64,000 nt of DNA from Mycolicibacterium cosmeticum (GTDB lineage: Bacteria > Actinomycetota > Actinomycetes > Mycobacteriales > Mycobacteriaceae). Position numbers and translations under genes: made by a program. Numbering within the stretch: the first letter of the stretch is position 1; every line of letters starts with the position of its first letter. The DNA is taken from positions 620,001 through 684,000 of the forward strand of contig JACPVS010000006.1 of the NCBI GenBank assembly GCA_016197365.1. Reading direction: 5' to 3'. The notes beneath the pieces were generated by a model. The model was not told where the DNA came from and did not search any database. It was given only the letters and a program-made list of their open reading frames with translations. Below, piece by piece: positions 52,033 to 61,767 of this stretch.

Positions 52033-52070
52033 GGGTGCCATTCTGTCAGGCGCCATGGCAGGCTCCGACT

Positions 52071-53273
52071 ATGAACAGTCCGCAGAATATGTCCACCGAC
52101 GTGTTCGGCGAGGCCAAGCTCGGTCCGGTGACCCTGCGTAACCGCATCATCAAGGCCGCCACCTTCGAGGCCGCCACACCCGCTGCCCTGGTCACCGACG
52201 ATTTGATCAACTATCACCGACTGCCCGCGGCCGGCGGCGTCGGGATGACGACGGTGGCCTATTGCGCGGTGTCACCCGGCGGCCGAACCGACGGCTGGCA
52301 GCTGTGGATGCGTCCGGAAGCCGTGCCGGGCCTGCGCCGGCTGACCGACGCCATCCACGCCGAGGGCGCCGCGATCAGTGCGCAGATCGGCCACGCGGGC
52401 CCGGTGGCCAACGCCCGCACCAACAAGGCCCAGGCGCTGGCGCCGGTGCGGTTCTTCAACCCGTTGTCCATGCGCTTCGCGAAGAAGGCCACGAAGGACG
52501 ACATCCGCGACGTGATGGCCGCCCACGCCAACGCCGCGCGCCTGGCGGTCGATGCGGGGTTCGACGCGGTCGAGGTACACCTGGGCCACAACTACCTGGC
52601 CAGCTCGTTCCTGAGCCCGCTGCTCAACCGCAGGGCCGACGAATTCGGCGGCTCGCTGGAGAACCGCGCCAAGGTGGCCCGCGGCGTGGTGCGTGCGGTC
52701 CGTGATGCCGTCGGGAACCAGATCGCGGTGACGGCGAAGCTGAACATGAGCGACGGGGTGCGCGGCGGGATCAACACCGAGGAATCGGTGCAGACGGCGA
52801 AATGGCTGGAAGAAGACGGCGGGCTGGACGCGATCGAGCTGACCGCGGGCAGTTCGCTGGTCAACCCGATGTATCTGTTCCGCGGCGACGCCCCGATCAA
52901 GGAGTTCGCCGGCGCCTTCAAACCGCCGATCAGCTGGGGCATGCGGATGACGGGCCACAAGTTCCTGCGCCAGTACCCGTACCGGGAGGCCTACCTGCTG
53001 CGCGAGGCCAAGCTGTTCCGCGCAGAACTGAAGCTGCCCCTGATCCTGCTCGGCGGCATCACCAACCGCGAGACCATGGACATGGCGATGGCCGAGGGCT
53101 TCGACTTCGTCGCGATGGGACGCGCGCTGCTGGCCGAACCCGGCCTGATCAACCGGATCAAGGCCGACGGCGACACCCGGTCCATCTGTACCCATTGCAA
53201 CCTGTGCATGCCGACCATCTACAGCCACACCCACTGCGTGGTGACCGGCGCCCCCGACGCCCTGGTGCACTGA
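52071..53273 (+). CDS. Old yellow enzyme-like NADH:flavin oxidoreductase (Rv3359-like), 400 aa
   Basis: FMN-dependent TIM-barrel ene-reductase family protein. NRIIKAATFEAATPAAL is the usual start, AEGAAISAQIGHAGPVAN near residue 108 carries the FMN/substrate His region, EVHLGHNYLASSFLSPLLNR follows, and SLENRAKVARGVVRAVRDAV is the family helix. VAMGRALLAEPG binds FMN phosphate. A C-terminal Cys cluster CTHCNLCMPTIYSHTHC might bind a metal or iron-sulfur centre as in 2,4-dienoyl-CoA reductase-type members, but no NAD domain follows. ATG 52071 or 52089 are possible starts. It is divergent from folD across 38 bp. Confidence 0.87.
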   Translation: MNSPQNMSTDVFGEAKLGPVTLRNRIIKAATFEAATPAALVTDDLINYHRLPAAGGVGMTTVAYCAVSPGGRTDGWQLWMRPEAVPGLRRLTDAIHAEGAAISAQIGHAGPVANARTNKAQALAPVRFFNPLSMRFAKKATKDDIRDVMAAHANAARLAVDAGFDAVEVHLGHNYLASSFLSPLLNRRADEFGGSLENRAKVARGVVRAVRDAVGNQIAVTAKLNMSDGVRGGINTEESVQTAKWLEEDGGLDAIELTAGSSLVNPMYLFRGDAPIKEFAGAFKPPISWGMRMTGHKFLRQYPYREAYLLREAKLFRAELKLPLILLGGITNRETMDMAMAEGFDFVAMGRALLAEPGLINRIKADGDTRSICTHCNLCMPTIYSHTHCVVTGAPDALVH

Positions 53274-53350
53274 CTTTCGGCGGCGCCGATACCGAACCGG
53301 CATCTGCGCGGACTCATGCGACGACGCCGCTACCGATAGAGTTGGAAACG

Positions 53351-55951
53351 ATGAGCCGACCCGCCGCGCCCGCCCTGTCCGTTCGCTACGACGGGTCCGC
53401 ACGGACCTTCTCCGCTGGCAACGATGTCGTCGTCGGCCGTGACCTGCGCGCCGACGTCCGGATCGCCCACCCCCTGATCTCCCGCGCACACCTGGTGCTC
53501 CGGTTCGACCAGGGCCGATGGATGGCGATCGACAACGGTTCGCTGAACGGGATGTACGTCAACGGCCAGCGCGTCCCCACCATCGACATCGTCGACGGCC
53601 AGCGCCTCAACATCGGCAATCCCGACGGTCCGCTGCTGACCTTCGAGGTGGGCCGCCACCAAGGCTCCGCGGGCACCCCGCCGCAGACCGCTTCCATCCC
53701 CGTCACCCAGCGGCAGAGCACCGCGTGGCCGACGCAGCCGCCGTCGTCCAGCCCGTGGCCGACGGCCGGGCCGCCGATGTCACGGCCGCAGCCGCAGTAC
53801 CCGCCCGCCCCCGGAGTTCCGGCTCCGCCGGCCTACCCGACGGGGCCGCATTACCCGTCTGCCCCGCAGCCGCAGTACCCGTCGGGATATCAGCAGTCGG
53901 TACCTGCCGCCCCACCGACGACCATCGGGCCGACCGCGGTCCCCCGGCCCGCACCCAGTGGCGGCGGCGGCGACAACATCGGCACGACGATGCTCAAGAT
54001 CCTGCGCCCGGGACGCGCCCCCGAGGTGCCCGTCGGCGGGATCAAGATCGGTCGCGCCACCGACAACGACATCGTCATCCCCGACGTACTGGCCTCGCGC
54101 CACCACGCCACCCTGGTGCCCGTCGGGGGCGGCACCGAGATCCACGACAACCGCAGCATCAACGGCACCTTCGTCAACGGCCAGCGCGTCGACGAGGCGA
54201 CGCTTCGCGACGGCGACGTCGTCACCATCGGTAACGTCGACCTGGTCTTCGCCGGCGGCACCCTGGCCCGGCGCACCGAGACCGAGGCCGACACCCGCAC
54301 CGGCGGGCTGGAGGTCCGCGGCCTCACCTGGACCATCGAGGGCAACAAGACCCTGTTGGACAACATCTCGATCGACGCCCGGCCCGGCACGCTGACCGCC
54401 GTGATCGGCCCGTCCGGCGCCGGCAAGTCGACCTTCGCCAAGCAGGTCGCCGGGTATACCCACCCGACCAGCGGCACCGTCACCTTCGAGGGCCACGACA
54501 TCCATGCCGAGTACGCCTCGCTGCGGTCCCGGATCGGCATGGTCCCGCAGGACGACGTGGTGCACGGCCAGCTGACCGTCAAGCAGGCGCTGATGTACGC
54601 CGCCGAGCTGCGACTGCCGCCGGACACCACCAAGGAAGACCGCGAGCAGGTCGTCATGCAGGTCCTCGAAGAACTCGAGATGACCAAGCACCTGGAGACC
54701 CGCGTCGACAAGCTGTCCGGCGGCCAGCGCAAGCGCGCGTCGGTGGCGCTTGAACTGCTGACCGGCCCGTCGTTGCTCATCCTCGACGAACCCACGTCCG
54801 GGCTGGACCCCGCACTGGACCGTCAGGTCATGTCGATGCTGCGCAGCCTGGCCGACGCCGGCCGCGTCGTGCTGGTCGTCACGCACTCGCTGACCTACCT
54901 GGACGTGTGCGATCAGGTGCTGCTGCTGGCCCCCGGCGGCAAGATGGCCTTCGCCGGGCCGCCGAGCCAGATCGGCGCGCAGCTTGGCACCACCAACTGG
55001 GCCGACATCTTCAGCAACGTCGCGGGCAACCCGGAGGAGGCGCAGCGCGCCTACCTGGCCCGCAGTGCGCCGACACCGCCCGCGCCGCCCTCGGAGACAC
55101 CGGGCGACCTGGGTAAGCCCGCGAAAACCAGTCTGCTGCGCCAGTTCTCGACGATCGCGCGTCGACAGATGCGGTTGATCATCTCCGACCGCGGCTACTT
55201 CGCCTTCCTGGCAATGCTGCCGTTCATCATGGGTGTGCTGTCGCTGTCGGTGCCCGGCGACGTCGGCTTCGGCATCCCCAACCCGATGGGTGACGCGCCC
55301 AACGAGCCGGGCCAGATGCTGGTGCTGCTCAACGTCGGCGCCATCTTCATGGGCACCGCGCTGACCGTCCGCGACCTGATCGGTGAGCGCGCCATCTTCC
55401 GTCGCGAGCAGGCCGTCGGGTTGTCGACGACGGCCTATCTGCTGGCCAAGGTGTGCATCTACGCGGCGTTCGCGATCATCCAATCCACGATCGTCACGAC
55501 CATCGCGGTGCTGGGCAAGGGCGGGCCCACCCAGGGTTCGGTGTCGTTCCTGCCGCCGACCGCCGAGCTGTACCTGGTGATGGCGGCGACCACCGTCGCC
55601 TCGGCGATGCTCGGCCTGCTGCTCTCCGCACTGGCGAAGTCCAGTGAGCAGATCATGCCGCTGCTGGTGGTCGCCGTGATGAGCCAGCTGGTGTTCTCCG
55701 GCGGCATGATCCCGGTGACCGATCGTCTGGTGCTCGACCAGCTGTCCTGGTTCACCCCCGCGCGCTGGGGTTATGCGGCGTCGGCGTCCACGGTGGACAT
55801 CACCCATCTGGTGCCCGGACCGTTGACGCCCAAGGATTCCCATTGGGAGCACACGGCATCGGCGTGGTGGTTCGACATGGGCATGCTGGCGTTGCTCAGC
55901 GTGGGCTATCTGAGCTTCGTACGCTTCAAGATTCGCCTCAAAGCGGGCTAG
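53351..55951 (+). CDS. FHA-domain ABC transporter (Rv1747-like), 866 aa
   Basis: Fusion of two FHA domains, an ABC ATPase and an ABC-2 permease. FHA1 (about 10-100) has VVGRDLRADVRIAHPLISRA; FHA2 (about 225-300) has IGRATDNDIVIPDVLASRHH. Between them a Pro/Gln/Ser-rich linker (105-205) contains possible phospho-Thr sites. The ATPase has Walker A GPSGAGKST (353-361), signature LSGGQRKR near 455, and Walker B LLILDEPTSGLD near 475. The permease (600-866) has six helices. In M. tuberculosis Rv1747 is a PknF substrate and acts in lipid export. Length and domain order are the same; the position next to the mfp genes differs. ATG 53351. Confidence 0.93.
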   Translation: MSRPAAPALSVRYDGSARTFSAGNDVVVGRDLRADVRIAHPLISRAHLVLRFDQGRWMAIDNGSLNGMYVNGQRVPTIDIVDGQRLNIGNPDGPLLTFEVGRHQGSAGTPPQTASIPVTQRQSTAWPTQPPSSSPWPTAGPPMSRPQPQYPPAPGVPAPPAYPTGPHYPSAPQPQYPSGYQQSVPAAPPTTIGPTAVPRPAPSGGGGDNIGTTMLKILRPGRAPEVPVGGIKIGRATDNDIVIPDVLASRHHATLVPVGGGTEIHDNRSINGTFVNGQRVDEATLRDGDVVTIGNVDLVFAGGTLARRTETEADTRTGGLEVRGLTWTIEGNKTLLDNISIDARPGTLTAVIGPSGAGKSTFAKQVAGYTHPTSGTVTFEGHDIHAEYASLRSRIGMVPQDDVVHGQLTVKQALMYAAELRLPPDTTKEDREQVVMQVLEELEMTKHLETRVDKLSGGQRKRASVALELLTGPSLLILDEPTSGLDPALDRQVMSMLRSLADAGRVVLVVTHSLTYLDVCDQVLLLAPGGKMAFAGPPSQIGAQLGTTNWADIFSNVAGNPEEAQRAYLARSAPTPPAPPSETPGDLGKPAKTSLLRQFSTIARRQMRLIISDRGYFAFLAMLPFIMGVLSLSVPGDVGFGIPNPMGDAPNEPGQMLVLLNVGAIFMGTALTVRDLIGERAIFRREQAVGLSTTAYLLAKVCIYAAFAIIQSTIVTTIAVLGKGGPTQGSVSFLPPTAELYLVMAATTVASAMLGLLLSALAKSSEQIMPLLVVAVMSQLVFSGGMIPVTDRLVLDQLSWFTPARWGYAASASTVDITHLVPGPLTPKDSHWEHTASAWWFDMGMLALLSVGYLSFVRFKIRLKAG

Positions 55952-55963
55952 ATCTCAGCGATT

Positions 55964-56006
55964 TGTGGAGCCGCAGCCGTAACCATTACGGGTGCGGCTC
56001 CGCACA
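55964..56006. terminator. Hairpin terminator between FHA-ABC gene and mfpA
   Basis: TGTGGAGCCGCAGCCGTAA pairs with TTACGGGTGCGGCTCCGCACA across a short loop, with one mismatch and a small bulge. It sits 13 bp after the FHA-ABC stop and ends just before the mfpA stop, so it can serve both convergent genes. Confidence 0.75.
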
Positions 56007-56570
56007 TCACTCGCCGTTGATGTCCAGCCCGTGGGCCGCCGCATAGGCCAGGCCCTGCGCGATGTCGATGCGGGCGCCGCGCACCTTGGCCGTGGTCCAG
56101 AACGTCGGGTCCACCCGGGCGCCGCGCAGGTCGGCCTGCTCGAATTTCGCGTCCTGTACCCGCACTCCGGTCATGTCGGCCTGCCGCAGCACTGCCTTAC
56201 GCAGATCGGCACCGACCAGGCTGGCCTCGCGCAGCCTCGACCCGGACAGGTCGATCCCCCGCAGATCGCAGCCACCGAGAACGGCCAAGGTCAGGTCGAC
56301 CTCCGTCATGACGACGGGCCGCAACCGGGCGTCGGTGAACACCGAACCCAGCAGGCTGCAGTTGAGGAAGGTGCTGTGCCACAACGTAGCGCGGCGGAAG
56401 TTGCAGTTACGGAACGCCGAGCCGGTATGCACGGACTCGGTGAGGTCGGTCCCGCTGAAGTCGCACTCGTCGAAGACGGTGCGCTCGGTGCGGATCCGGC
56501 TCAGGTCCTCGCCGCGGAAGTCGTGCCCGGTGAACTCGCGGTCCACCCACACCTGTTCGGGTTCGGTCAT
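56007..56570 (-). CDS. mfpA: Pentapeptide repeat protein MfpA, 187 aa
   Basis: Ortholog of M. tuberculosis MfpA (Rv3361c), a right-handed beta-helix that mimics B-DNA and binds DNA gyrase, lowering fluoroquinolone sensitivity. More than 25 consecutive A(D/N)LXX-like pentapeptides are visible: DFRGEDLSRI, CDFSGTDLTE, CNFRRATLWH, VDLTLAVLGG, CDLRGIDLSG and ADLRKAVLRQ. Central Phe/Leu positions are regular. Length (183 aa in M. tuberculosis) fits. Its ATG overlaps the stop of mfpB (ATGA), the GTPase that supports its action in mycobacteria. Confidence 0.93.
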   Translation of the reverse strand: MTEPEQVWVDREFTGHDFRGEDLSRIRTERTVFDECDFSGTDLTESVHTGSAFRNCNFRRATLWHSTFLNCSLLGSVFTDARLRPVVMTEVDLTLAVLGGCDLRGIDLSGSRLREASLVGADLRKAVLRQADMTGVRVQDAKFEQADLRGARVDPTFWTTAKVRGARIDIAQGLAYAAAHGLDINGE

Positions 56571-57136
56571 GCAGGCAACGCGGCCAGCGCGTACTCGGTG
56601 ACGGCGATCAGCGCGTCCCGCGCCGAGTTCCGGTCCCTGGCATCGACGGCGACGATCGGGATGCCCTCGGACAGCGCGAGCGCCTCGCGGATCGCCGGCG
56701 CCGGATGCCGCGCGCCCCCGTCGAATTCGTTGACGGCGATGATGAACGGCAACTTGCGGGCCTCGAAGAAATCCACCGCGGCGAAACTGTCCTGCAGTCT
56801 GCGCACGTCGACCAGGATCACCGCACCGATGGCCCCGCGCACCAGGTCGTCCCACATGAACCAGAATCGCCGCTGCCCCGGCGTGCCGAACAGGTACAGC
56901 ACCAGATCCTGGGCCAGGGTGATGCGACCGAAGTCCATGGCCACGGTCGTGGTGCTCTTGTGCGGGGTGGCCGCCAACTCGTCCAGGCCGGCCGATGCGT
57001 CGGTCACCAGTGCTTCGGTGCGCAGCGGCATGATCTCCGAGACCGCGCCGACGAAAGTGGTCTTGCCCGCGCCGAAACCGCCGGAGATGACGATCTTGGT
57101 GGAGGTCGTGGTGCTCCTAGAGCGCCCGTAGGCCAC
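56567..57136 (-). CDS. mfpB: Conservon GTPase MfpB (Ras-like/MglA-type), 189 aa
   Basis: Small GTPase of the actinobacterial conservon (Rv3362c ortholog). G1 P-loop ISGGFGAGKTTFVGAV near residue 17, G3-like FGRITL... VLYLFGTPGQRRF near residue 78 (T-P-G-Q instead of D-x-x-G), G4 IIAVNEFDGGARHP near 137 (N-x-F-D form), and G5-like VAVDARD near 165. GTG start at 57136 lies inside the end of the DUF742 gene, overlapping it by 20 bp. Works with MfpA and upstream conservon members; GTP hydrolysis is presumed. Confidence 0.92.
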   Translation of the reverse strand: MAYGRSRSTTTSTKIVISGGFGAGKTTFVGAVSEIMPLRTEALVTDASAGLDELAATPHKSTTTVAMDFGRITLAQDLVLYLFGTPGQRRFWFMWDDLVRGAIGAVILVDVRRLQDSFAAVDFFEARKLPFIIAVNEFDGGARHPAPAIREALALSEGIPIVAVDARDRNSARDALIAVTEYALAALPA

Positions 57137-57488
57137 GCAATGTCCTTCCGATCAGTTCACGTCGTTCGTCGGTGGAGGCGGCATCGCCGAGCGTCGAATA
57201 CACCCTGACATAACCCTGGGTGACCAGATCTCCGATCAGGACACGCGCCACACCGAGCGGCAACGATAGACGAGCCGCGATCTCCGCGACCGATGGACTA
57301 TCCCTGCCGAGTTCCAGTATCCGCGCCCGAACGTCATTCCCCGGCCACCGCGGCGCCGGACCTAGGTCGCGTGTCCGGATCGGCGCCTCCCACGGGAGGT
57401 CGACAGAGGGTTCGGTACGGCCGGCAGTCAGCGTGTAGGGCCGGACGAGGCTCGCCTCAGGGGACTCCGATTCCCACTCGTCCGTCAC
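57117..57488 (-). CDS. DUF742 conservon protein (MfpC, Rv3363c-like), 123 aa
   Basis: DUF742 family member, found in all actinobacterial conservons. LVRPYTLTAGRTEP at residues 15-28 is the family signature; the C-terminal half carries a winged-helix-like segment SPSVAEIAARLSLPLGVARV then LIGDLVTQGYVRVY. Role is presumed as adaptor between the Roadblock protein and the GTPase or as a DNA-binding protein; unproven. GTG start at 57488, 9 bp after the Roadblock stop. Overlaps mfpB by 20 bp. Confidence 0.9.
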   Translation of the reverse strand: MTDEWESESPEASLVRPYTLTAGRTEPSVDLPWEAPIRTRDLGPAPRWPGNDVRARILELGRDSPSVAEIAARLSLPLGVARVLIGDLVTQGYVRVYSTLGDAASTDERRELIGRTLRGLRAL

Positions 57489-57497
57489 GGCCGCGAC

Positions 57498-57935
57498 TCA
57501 CAGGTGCTGGCGTGATCGCCGTGCCGACTGCACGACGGTGCCGACACGCTCGACGAGAAGGGCCATCTCGTAGCCGATCTGGCCGATATCGCAGGAGCGG
57601 GTGGCCAGGGTGGCCAGATTCGAGCCGTCGCCCACCCGCATCAGCAGCAGATAGCCGTTCTCCATCTCCACGATCGACTGCATGACGTGGCCGCCCTCGA
57701 ACAGCTGGGCCGCGCCCGCGGACAGGCTCGCCAGCCCGGACGCCACCGCGGCCAATTGGTCGGCCCGCTCGATCGGCATGTGCTCGCTGGCCGCCATCAG
57801 CAGGCCGTCCGCGGACACGAGTACGGCGTGCGACACCCCGGACACCTCCCGCGCGAACTTGGACACCAGCCAGTCGAGTGACTCGCGCTGAGATGAACCC
57901 CCGGTCGCTCCGCTCCTGCCCGCCGTGGCACTCAT
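57498..57935 (-). CDS. Roadblock/LC7 conservon protein (MfpD, Rv3364c-like), 145 aa
   Basis: Roadblock/LC7-fold protein that in conservons modulates the GTPase. [20 protein letters not shown] at residues 22-41 starts the fold; the conserved [24 protein letters not shown] and [19 protein letters not shown] segments follow. The first about 15 codons ([13 protein letters not shown]) are encoded by the interspersed repeat GAGCGGAGCGACCGGGGGTT, so this N-terminal extension is not family sequence. Start ATG 57935 overlaps the stop of the sensor kinase (ATGA). Confidence 0.92.
   Translation of the reverse strand: MSATAGRSGATGGSSQRESLDWLVSKFAREVSGVSHAVLVSADGLLMAASEHMPIERADQLAAVASGLASLSAGAAQLFEGGHVMQSIVEMENGYLLLMRVGDGSNLATLATRSCDIGQIGYEMALLVERVGTVVQSARRSRQHL
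57890..57925. repeat. Interspersed repeat copy at the start of mfpD
   Basis: Plus-strand TGAACCCCCGGTCGCTCCGC then TCCTGCCCGCCG. It shares GGTCGCTNCGCTCCTGCCC with 6031-6053 and, read in reverse, GAGCGNAGCGACCGGGGG with 34852. It lies in the first codons of the Roadblock gene. Confidence 0.7.
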
Positions 57936-60463
57936 TCGAATCCTTCGGTGTCGCGGGCATGGGACCGGCCCGCGTGTACACCCCCGAAGTGACTGCTCAG
58001 GCTGGCCCGCACCGCGGCGGGGTCCGGCAGTGGTCCGGTGTCGAACTCGTGGTCGGCGGGGTCAGATGCTATCTGGTCGGCCCCGGCGCCGGTACCGGGC
58101 ACCAGGCGCGCTCCCGGTTGACGCATCGGCAGACCTTCCGGGGTGTGTTCGGCCACCGGGGTGTCCTCGGCTGCGGCCGCCGCCGACCAACCGTTGTCCC
58201 ACACCGACTTCCAGTCCAGGTCCGTGCTGGCCCCCAGATCGGTCGGATCGACGAGCCATTCGGACAGCATCTTCTGGTAGATCGCATCCTCGGATCCGGT
58301 CGCCGGATCACTGCGTGCCGGGGGCGGGGCGGGCGGATCGTCACGCACCTGCGCACGCGCGGCGAAGAAGGACGAGGTGTCGGCAGGTTTCTCGACACGG
58401 CGGACCTCGGCTTCCACCCGTTCGCCGGCAACCCAGTTGGATCCTGGGTTACGTTGCGGCAGAAGAGACTTCGATGTGTCCACGGGAACTTCCGGCTCGG
58501 GCTGGACGGCGGGCCGTTCCACGACCGGCGGCACGATGGACGTCACCGGGACCGGCGCGAAATCGGCGAACCGCGTCGTGGCGAACTCTCCGACGAGCAA
58601 CCCTTCCGGGACGTACACGCCGGCCGTCGTACCCGACGCCGGATCCCCGGCCTCGGTGCTGCGCAACCGCACCACCAGTCCATGGGTGGCGGCCAGGCGC
58701 CCGGTCACGAACAACCCCATGTGACGGGCGGTGTACGGATTGACCTCGCCGCCCGACTGCAGACGGGTGTTGGCGACGCGCAGGTCGGCCTCCGTCATGC
58801 CCAGGCCCTCGTCAGCGACCTCGATGATCAGCGCCCCGTCCCGGGCGTACACGGCGGACACCCGAACCGAGGTGCTCGGCGGCGAATAGCGCAGGGCGTT
58901 GTCCAGCAATTCGGCCAGGACATGGACCAGGTCGGCGGCGACCGCACCACTGATCTCACTGTCGGGCACCGAACCGGTGACCACCCGGGTGTAATCCTCG
59001 ACCTCCGAGGCCGCGGCGTGGACGACGGCCGCGAGCGCCACCGCGTCGGACTGCTCGCGGGACACCCGCGTCCCCGACAGGACCAGAAGGTTCGCTCCGT
59101 TGCGGCGCATCCGCGCGGCCAGATGGTCCAGCCGGAACAGGCTCTCGAGCCGTTTCGGGTCGGCCTCGTCGCGTTCCAAGGTGTCGATCAAGGTGAGCTG
59201 CTGATCCACCAGCGACCGATTGCGCCGCGACAGCGTCTCGAACATGTCGCTGACCTGTAGTTGCAGCCGGGCCTGCTCGCCTGCCAGCAGAACGGCTTGT
59301 TCGTGCAGTTCGTCGACCGCGTGGGCGACCTGGCCTATCTCCTCGGTGGTGTGCACGGGCAGCGGGCGGATAGGGCCGGGGTCGCCGCCGGCGCGAACCT
59401 GCTCCAGTTCCCGGGACAGGTCCTTGTGGGCGACCTGCAGCGCGCCGTCGCGCAACCGGCGCAGCGGGCGGACCAGTGAACGCGCCACCAGTGCCACCGC
59501 GGCCAGGGCGACCAATATCGCGCCGACGACGAGGATCGCATCCCGGATCGCGGTGCTGCGCTGCGCTGCGGCCTGACTCTCCACGGCTGCGGTCACCGAG
59601 GCGGAGGTGTCGGCGATGATCTTGCCCGCGATCTCGTTGGTGACCTGGATCGACTGGGCCAGGTCCGGGTTGTTCGCCAGGAGCGCGGCCGGGTCGGACA
59701 TCATGCCCATCCGGCGGACCATCTGTTCCTGCAGTTTCTGTGCCTCCGCCGATCCGACGCCGAGCACCTGACTCATCCCGAACAGCGTCGAAGGCTCGGT
59801 ACCGGCGAGGGTGACCATCGAGGTCCGCAGTTCGGGCTCGGGCAGGTCGGCGCCGCCGTTGACCAACAGCTGCTGCATCATCATCTGGCCGCGCGCCCCG
59901 ACCGCGCGGGACAGGCCCAGTGTCTCGGCGCGGATCTTCTCGTCCTCGACCCGCACCGAACCGTTGATCGCGTCCTCGGCGGTCAGCAGGATGGGAGCGT
60001 AGGTGGTGATCCGGTCCCGCAAGCCGATGCTGTTGGACGTCACCCCGTTCAGCAGCTGTTGGCCGCCCTGCAGGATCGTGTCGACACCCTTGCCGACGTC
60101 GGGTACCGCGTCGGTGTCGGACAGCTTGTCTGCCAGCGTCTTACGGCTGGAGTCGAACGCGGTGAGCGCCGGTTGCGCGTCGGCGCCGGTGGAGTTGGCC
60201 AGCAGGGCAGAGTCCAGCGCAGCCATATAGCCGGTGATTGCGGGCACCAGCTCGGCACGGTCGGCGGCGCGGCGCAGTTCGGTCGCGGCGCTGAATCCGG
60301 AGTAGATGCGCAGGCCGCCGAGCGCGCCTGCGAGCAGGAGCGGAACCAGGGCGATGGCAAGCACTTTCCAGCCGACGGGCCAGTTGCTCAGCGCCCAGCG
60401 CGACGGCCGCCCGGCGGGTTGTACCCCGTCATGCGTTGTGGCGTGGGTGAATTCGTCGCTCAT
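57932..60463 (-). CDS. Conservon sensor histidine kinase-like protein (MfpE, Rv3365c-like), 843 aa
   Basis: Membrane sensor that heads the mfp unit. TM1 at about 32-52 ([17 protein letters not shown]), extracytoplasmic helical sensor domain 53-305 (nitrate/NIT-like), TM2 at about 307-330 ([19 protein letters not shown]), HAMP 331-385, DHp-like helix with [10 protein letters not shown] (His near 447), and HATPase_c about 505-605 with N-box [12 protein letters not shown] (518-529), DEGLGM (551-556) and HMGLFV. A long disordered Pro/Asp-rich tail (about 640-843) follows. ATG 60463 is chosen; the longer frame extends 54 codons into basic sequence. No response regulator gene is present, as in other conservons. 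Confidence 0.9.
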   Translation of the reverse strand: MSDEFTHATTHDGVQPAGRPSRWALSNWPVGWKVLAIALVPLLLAGALGGLRIYSGFSAATELRRAADRAELVPAITGYMAALDSALLANSTGADAQPALTAFDSSRKTLADKLSDTDAVPDVGKGVDTILQGGQQLLNGVTSNSIGLRDRITTYAPILLTAEDAINGSVRVEDEKIRAETLGLSRAVGARGQMMMQQLLVNGGADLPEPELRTSMVTLAGTEPSTLFGMSQVLGVGSAEAQKLQEQMVRRMGMMSDPAALLANNPDLAQSIQVTNEIAGKIIADTSASVTAAVESQAAAQRSTAIRDAILVVGAILVALAAVALVARSLVRPLRRLRDGALQVAHKDLSRELEQVRAGGDPGPIRPLPVHTTEEIGQVAHAVDELHEQAVLLAGEQARLQLQVSDMFETLSRRNRSLVDQQLTLIDTLERDEADPKRLESLFRLDHLAARMRRNGANLLVLSGTRVSREQSDAVALAAVVHAAASEVEDYTRVVTGSVPDSEISGAVAADLVHVLAELLDNALRYSPPSTSVRVSAVYARDGALIIEVADEGLGMTEADLRVANTRLQSGGEVNPYTARHMGLFVTGRLAATHGLVVRLRSTEAGDPASGTTAGVYVPEGLLVGEFATTRFADFAPVPVTSIVPPVVERPAVQPEPEVPVDTSKSLLPQRNPGSNWVAGERVEAEVRRVEKPADTSSFFAARAQVRDDPPAPPPARSDPATGSEDAIYQKMLSEWLVDPTDLGASTDLDWKSVWDNGWSAAAAAEDTPVAEHTPEGLPMRQPGARLVPGTGAGADQIASDPADHEFDTGPLPDPAAVRASLSSHFGGVHAGRSHARDTEGFE

Positions 60464-60631
60464 CGGCTTCCTGCTGCATTTGCCCACACTGGGGCCGGCG
60501 TGGCACGCCTGTCGCAATTTTTTGAGTATGACAGCCGTATGCAGCGCTTTCCACAGTTCACAGGTAACGCGCACAGTTCGTGACCGAGATGTTGCGCGGT
60601 TGTGTGATAACGCGGATGACATCATCGTCGG

Positions 60632-61096
60632 ATGTTCCGCGTGCTGTTCTACTCGCCCCGGATCGCGCCGAACACCGGGAACGCGATCCGGATGGTGGCC
60701 GCGACGGGGTGCGAGCTACACCTCGTCGAACCGCTCGGTTTCGATCTGTCCGAACCCAAACTGCGACGGGCGGGCCTGGACTACCACGATCTGGCTTCGG
60801 TCACGGTGCACGCGGACCTGGGGTCGGCGTGGGCCACGCTGATGCCGGCGTCGGTGTACGCCTTCACCGCGCACGCCGACACGTCCTTCGCCGAGGTGTC
60901 GTATCAGCCCGGCGACGTCTTGATGTTCGGTCCCGAACCGACCGGTCTGGACGCCGAGACGCTTGCCGATCCGCACATCACCGACCGGGTCCGCATCCCC
61001 ATGCTGGCCGGCCGACGATCGCTGAACCTGTCGAATGCGGCCGCGGTGGCGGCGTACGAGGCGTGGCGCCAGCAGGGATTTGACGGCGCGGTGTAG
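60632..61096 (+). CDS. trmL: tRNA (cytidine/uridine(34)-2'-O)-methyltransferase TrmL-like (SpoU, Rv3366), 154 aa
   Basis: SPOUT-class (alpha/beta-knotted) methyltransferase modifying the wobble ribose of tRNA-Leu. N-terminus RVLFYSPRIAPNTGNAIRMV (N-x-G-N-x-x-R) carries the catalytic region. Knot motifs are DVLMFGPEPTGLD near residue 95, RIPMLAGRRSLNLSNAAAVA at 118-137 and YEAWRQQGF. Length 154 equals the family norm. ATG 60632 (MFRVLFY) is preceded by ATCGTCGG with no strong ribosome site. It is divergent from the mfp operon by 168 bp. Confidence 0.92.
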   Translation: MFRVLFYSPRIAPNTGNAIRMVAATGCELHLVEPLGFDLSEPKLRRAGLDYHDLASVTVHADLGSAWATLMPASVYAFTAHADTSFAEVSYQPGDVLMFGPEPTGLDAETLADPHITDRVRIPMLAGRRSLNLSNAAAVAAYEAWRQQGFDGAV

Positions 61097-61102
61097 CTCA
61101 GC

Positions 61103-61744
61103 TCACCAGGTGTCGAAGTGCGCGAACTGCTCGGCGGGCAGCCGCTTGGCCTTCTTGAACTCGGTGCCCTTGGTGTAGGCGATCGGGAACAGGCCGGCCT
61201 GGGCGTACTTGTCGAACGGGATACCGAGCACCTCGGCGGCCTGCTTCTCACCGTCGCCGAGCAGGTGCAGCGTGGTCCACGCCGACCCCAGCCCGCGGTT
61301 GCGGAGCGCCAGCATGAAGCTCCACACGGCGGGTAGCAGCGACCCCCAGTAGGAGGCGCTCATCCCGGCCGGCGCGCCGTCGGGACGACCCTCCAGACAC
61401 GGGATCAACAGCACCGGCGCCTTCTCCATGTTCTCGTTGAGGTAGCTCGCGGAGGAGAACACTCCGTCGCGCTGGTTGTCGCGCATGTCGCCGTGCTCGG
61501 GCTTCTCCATCGCCAGGTACGGGGTGGCGTTGGTGCGGTAGATATCGGCGATGGCCTTCTTCTTGGCCTCGTCTTCGACGAAAACCCATTGCCAGCCTTG
61601 CGCATTCGAACCTGTGGGCGCCTGCAATGCCAGATCCAGGCATTCCAGCAGCACCTCATGCGACACCGGTTTGTCGAAATCCAGGCGCTTGCGGACCGAA
61701 CGTGTGGTGGTGAGGACTTCATCCGCGGACAGGTTGAGTGTCAT
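61103..61744 (-). CDS. Nitroreductase family protein (Rv3368c-like), 213 aa
   Basis: FMN-dependent nitroreductase-fold oxidoreductase. TTTRSVRKRLDFDKPV-type start (residues 13-27) contacts FMN phosphate; QAPTGSNAQGWQWVFVED near 38-55 is the FMN-ring loop; AVWSFMLALRNRGLGSAWTT near 140 and LGIPFDKYAQAGLFPIAY near 180 complete the site. Substrate unknown; M. tuberculosis Rv3368c is described only as an oxidoreductase. It is divergent from the PPOX gene with 23 bp between starts. Convergent with trmL, 6 bp apart. Confidence 0.9.
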   Translation of the reverse strand: MTLNLSADEVLTTTRSVRKRLDFDKPVSHEVLLECLDLALQAPTGSNAQGWQWVFVEDEAKKKAIADIYRTNATPYLAMEKPEHGDMRDNQRDGVFSSASYLNENMEKAPVLLIPCLEGRPDGAPAGMSASYWGSLLPAVWSFMLALRNRGLGSAWTTLHLLGDGEKQAAEVLGIPFDKYAQAGLFPIAYTKGTEFKKAKRLPAEQFAHFDTW

Positions 61745-61767
61745 ACCGCGAGACTACATTCGCGTGC

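Noticed and set aside
53780..55852. 690-aa minus-strand frame opposite the FHA-ABC transporter
   Set aside because: Antisense shadow; no domain pattern and the true gene has complete motifs on the plus strand.
56007..60463. Classical two-component system in the mfp cluster
   Set aside because: No response regulator is encoded; the kinase-Roadblock-DUF742-GTPase set is a conservon.
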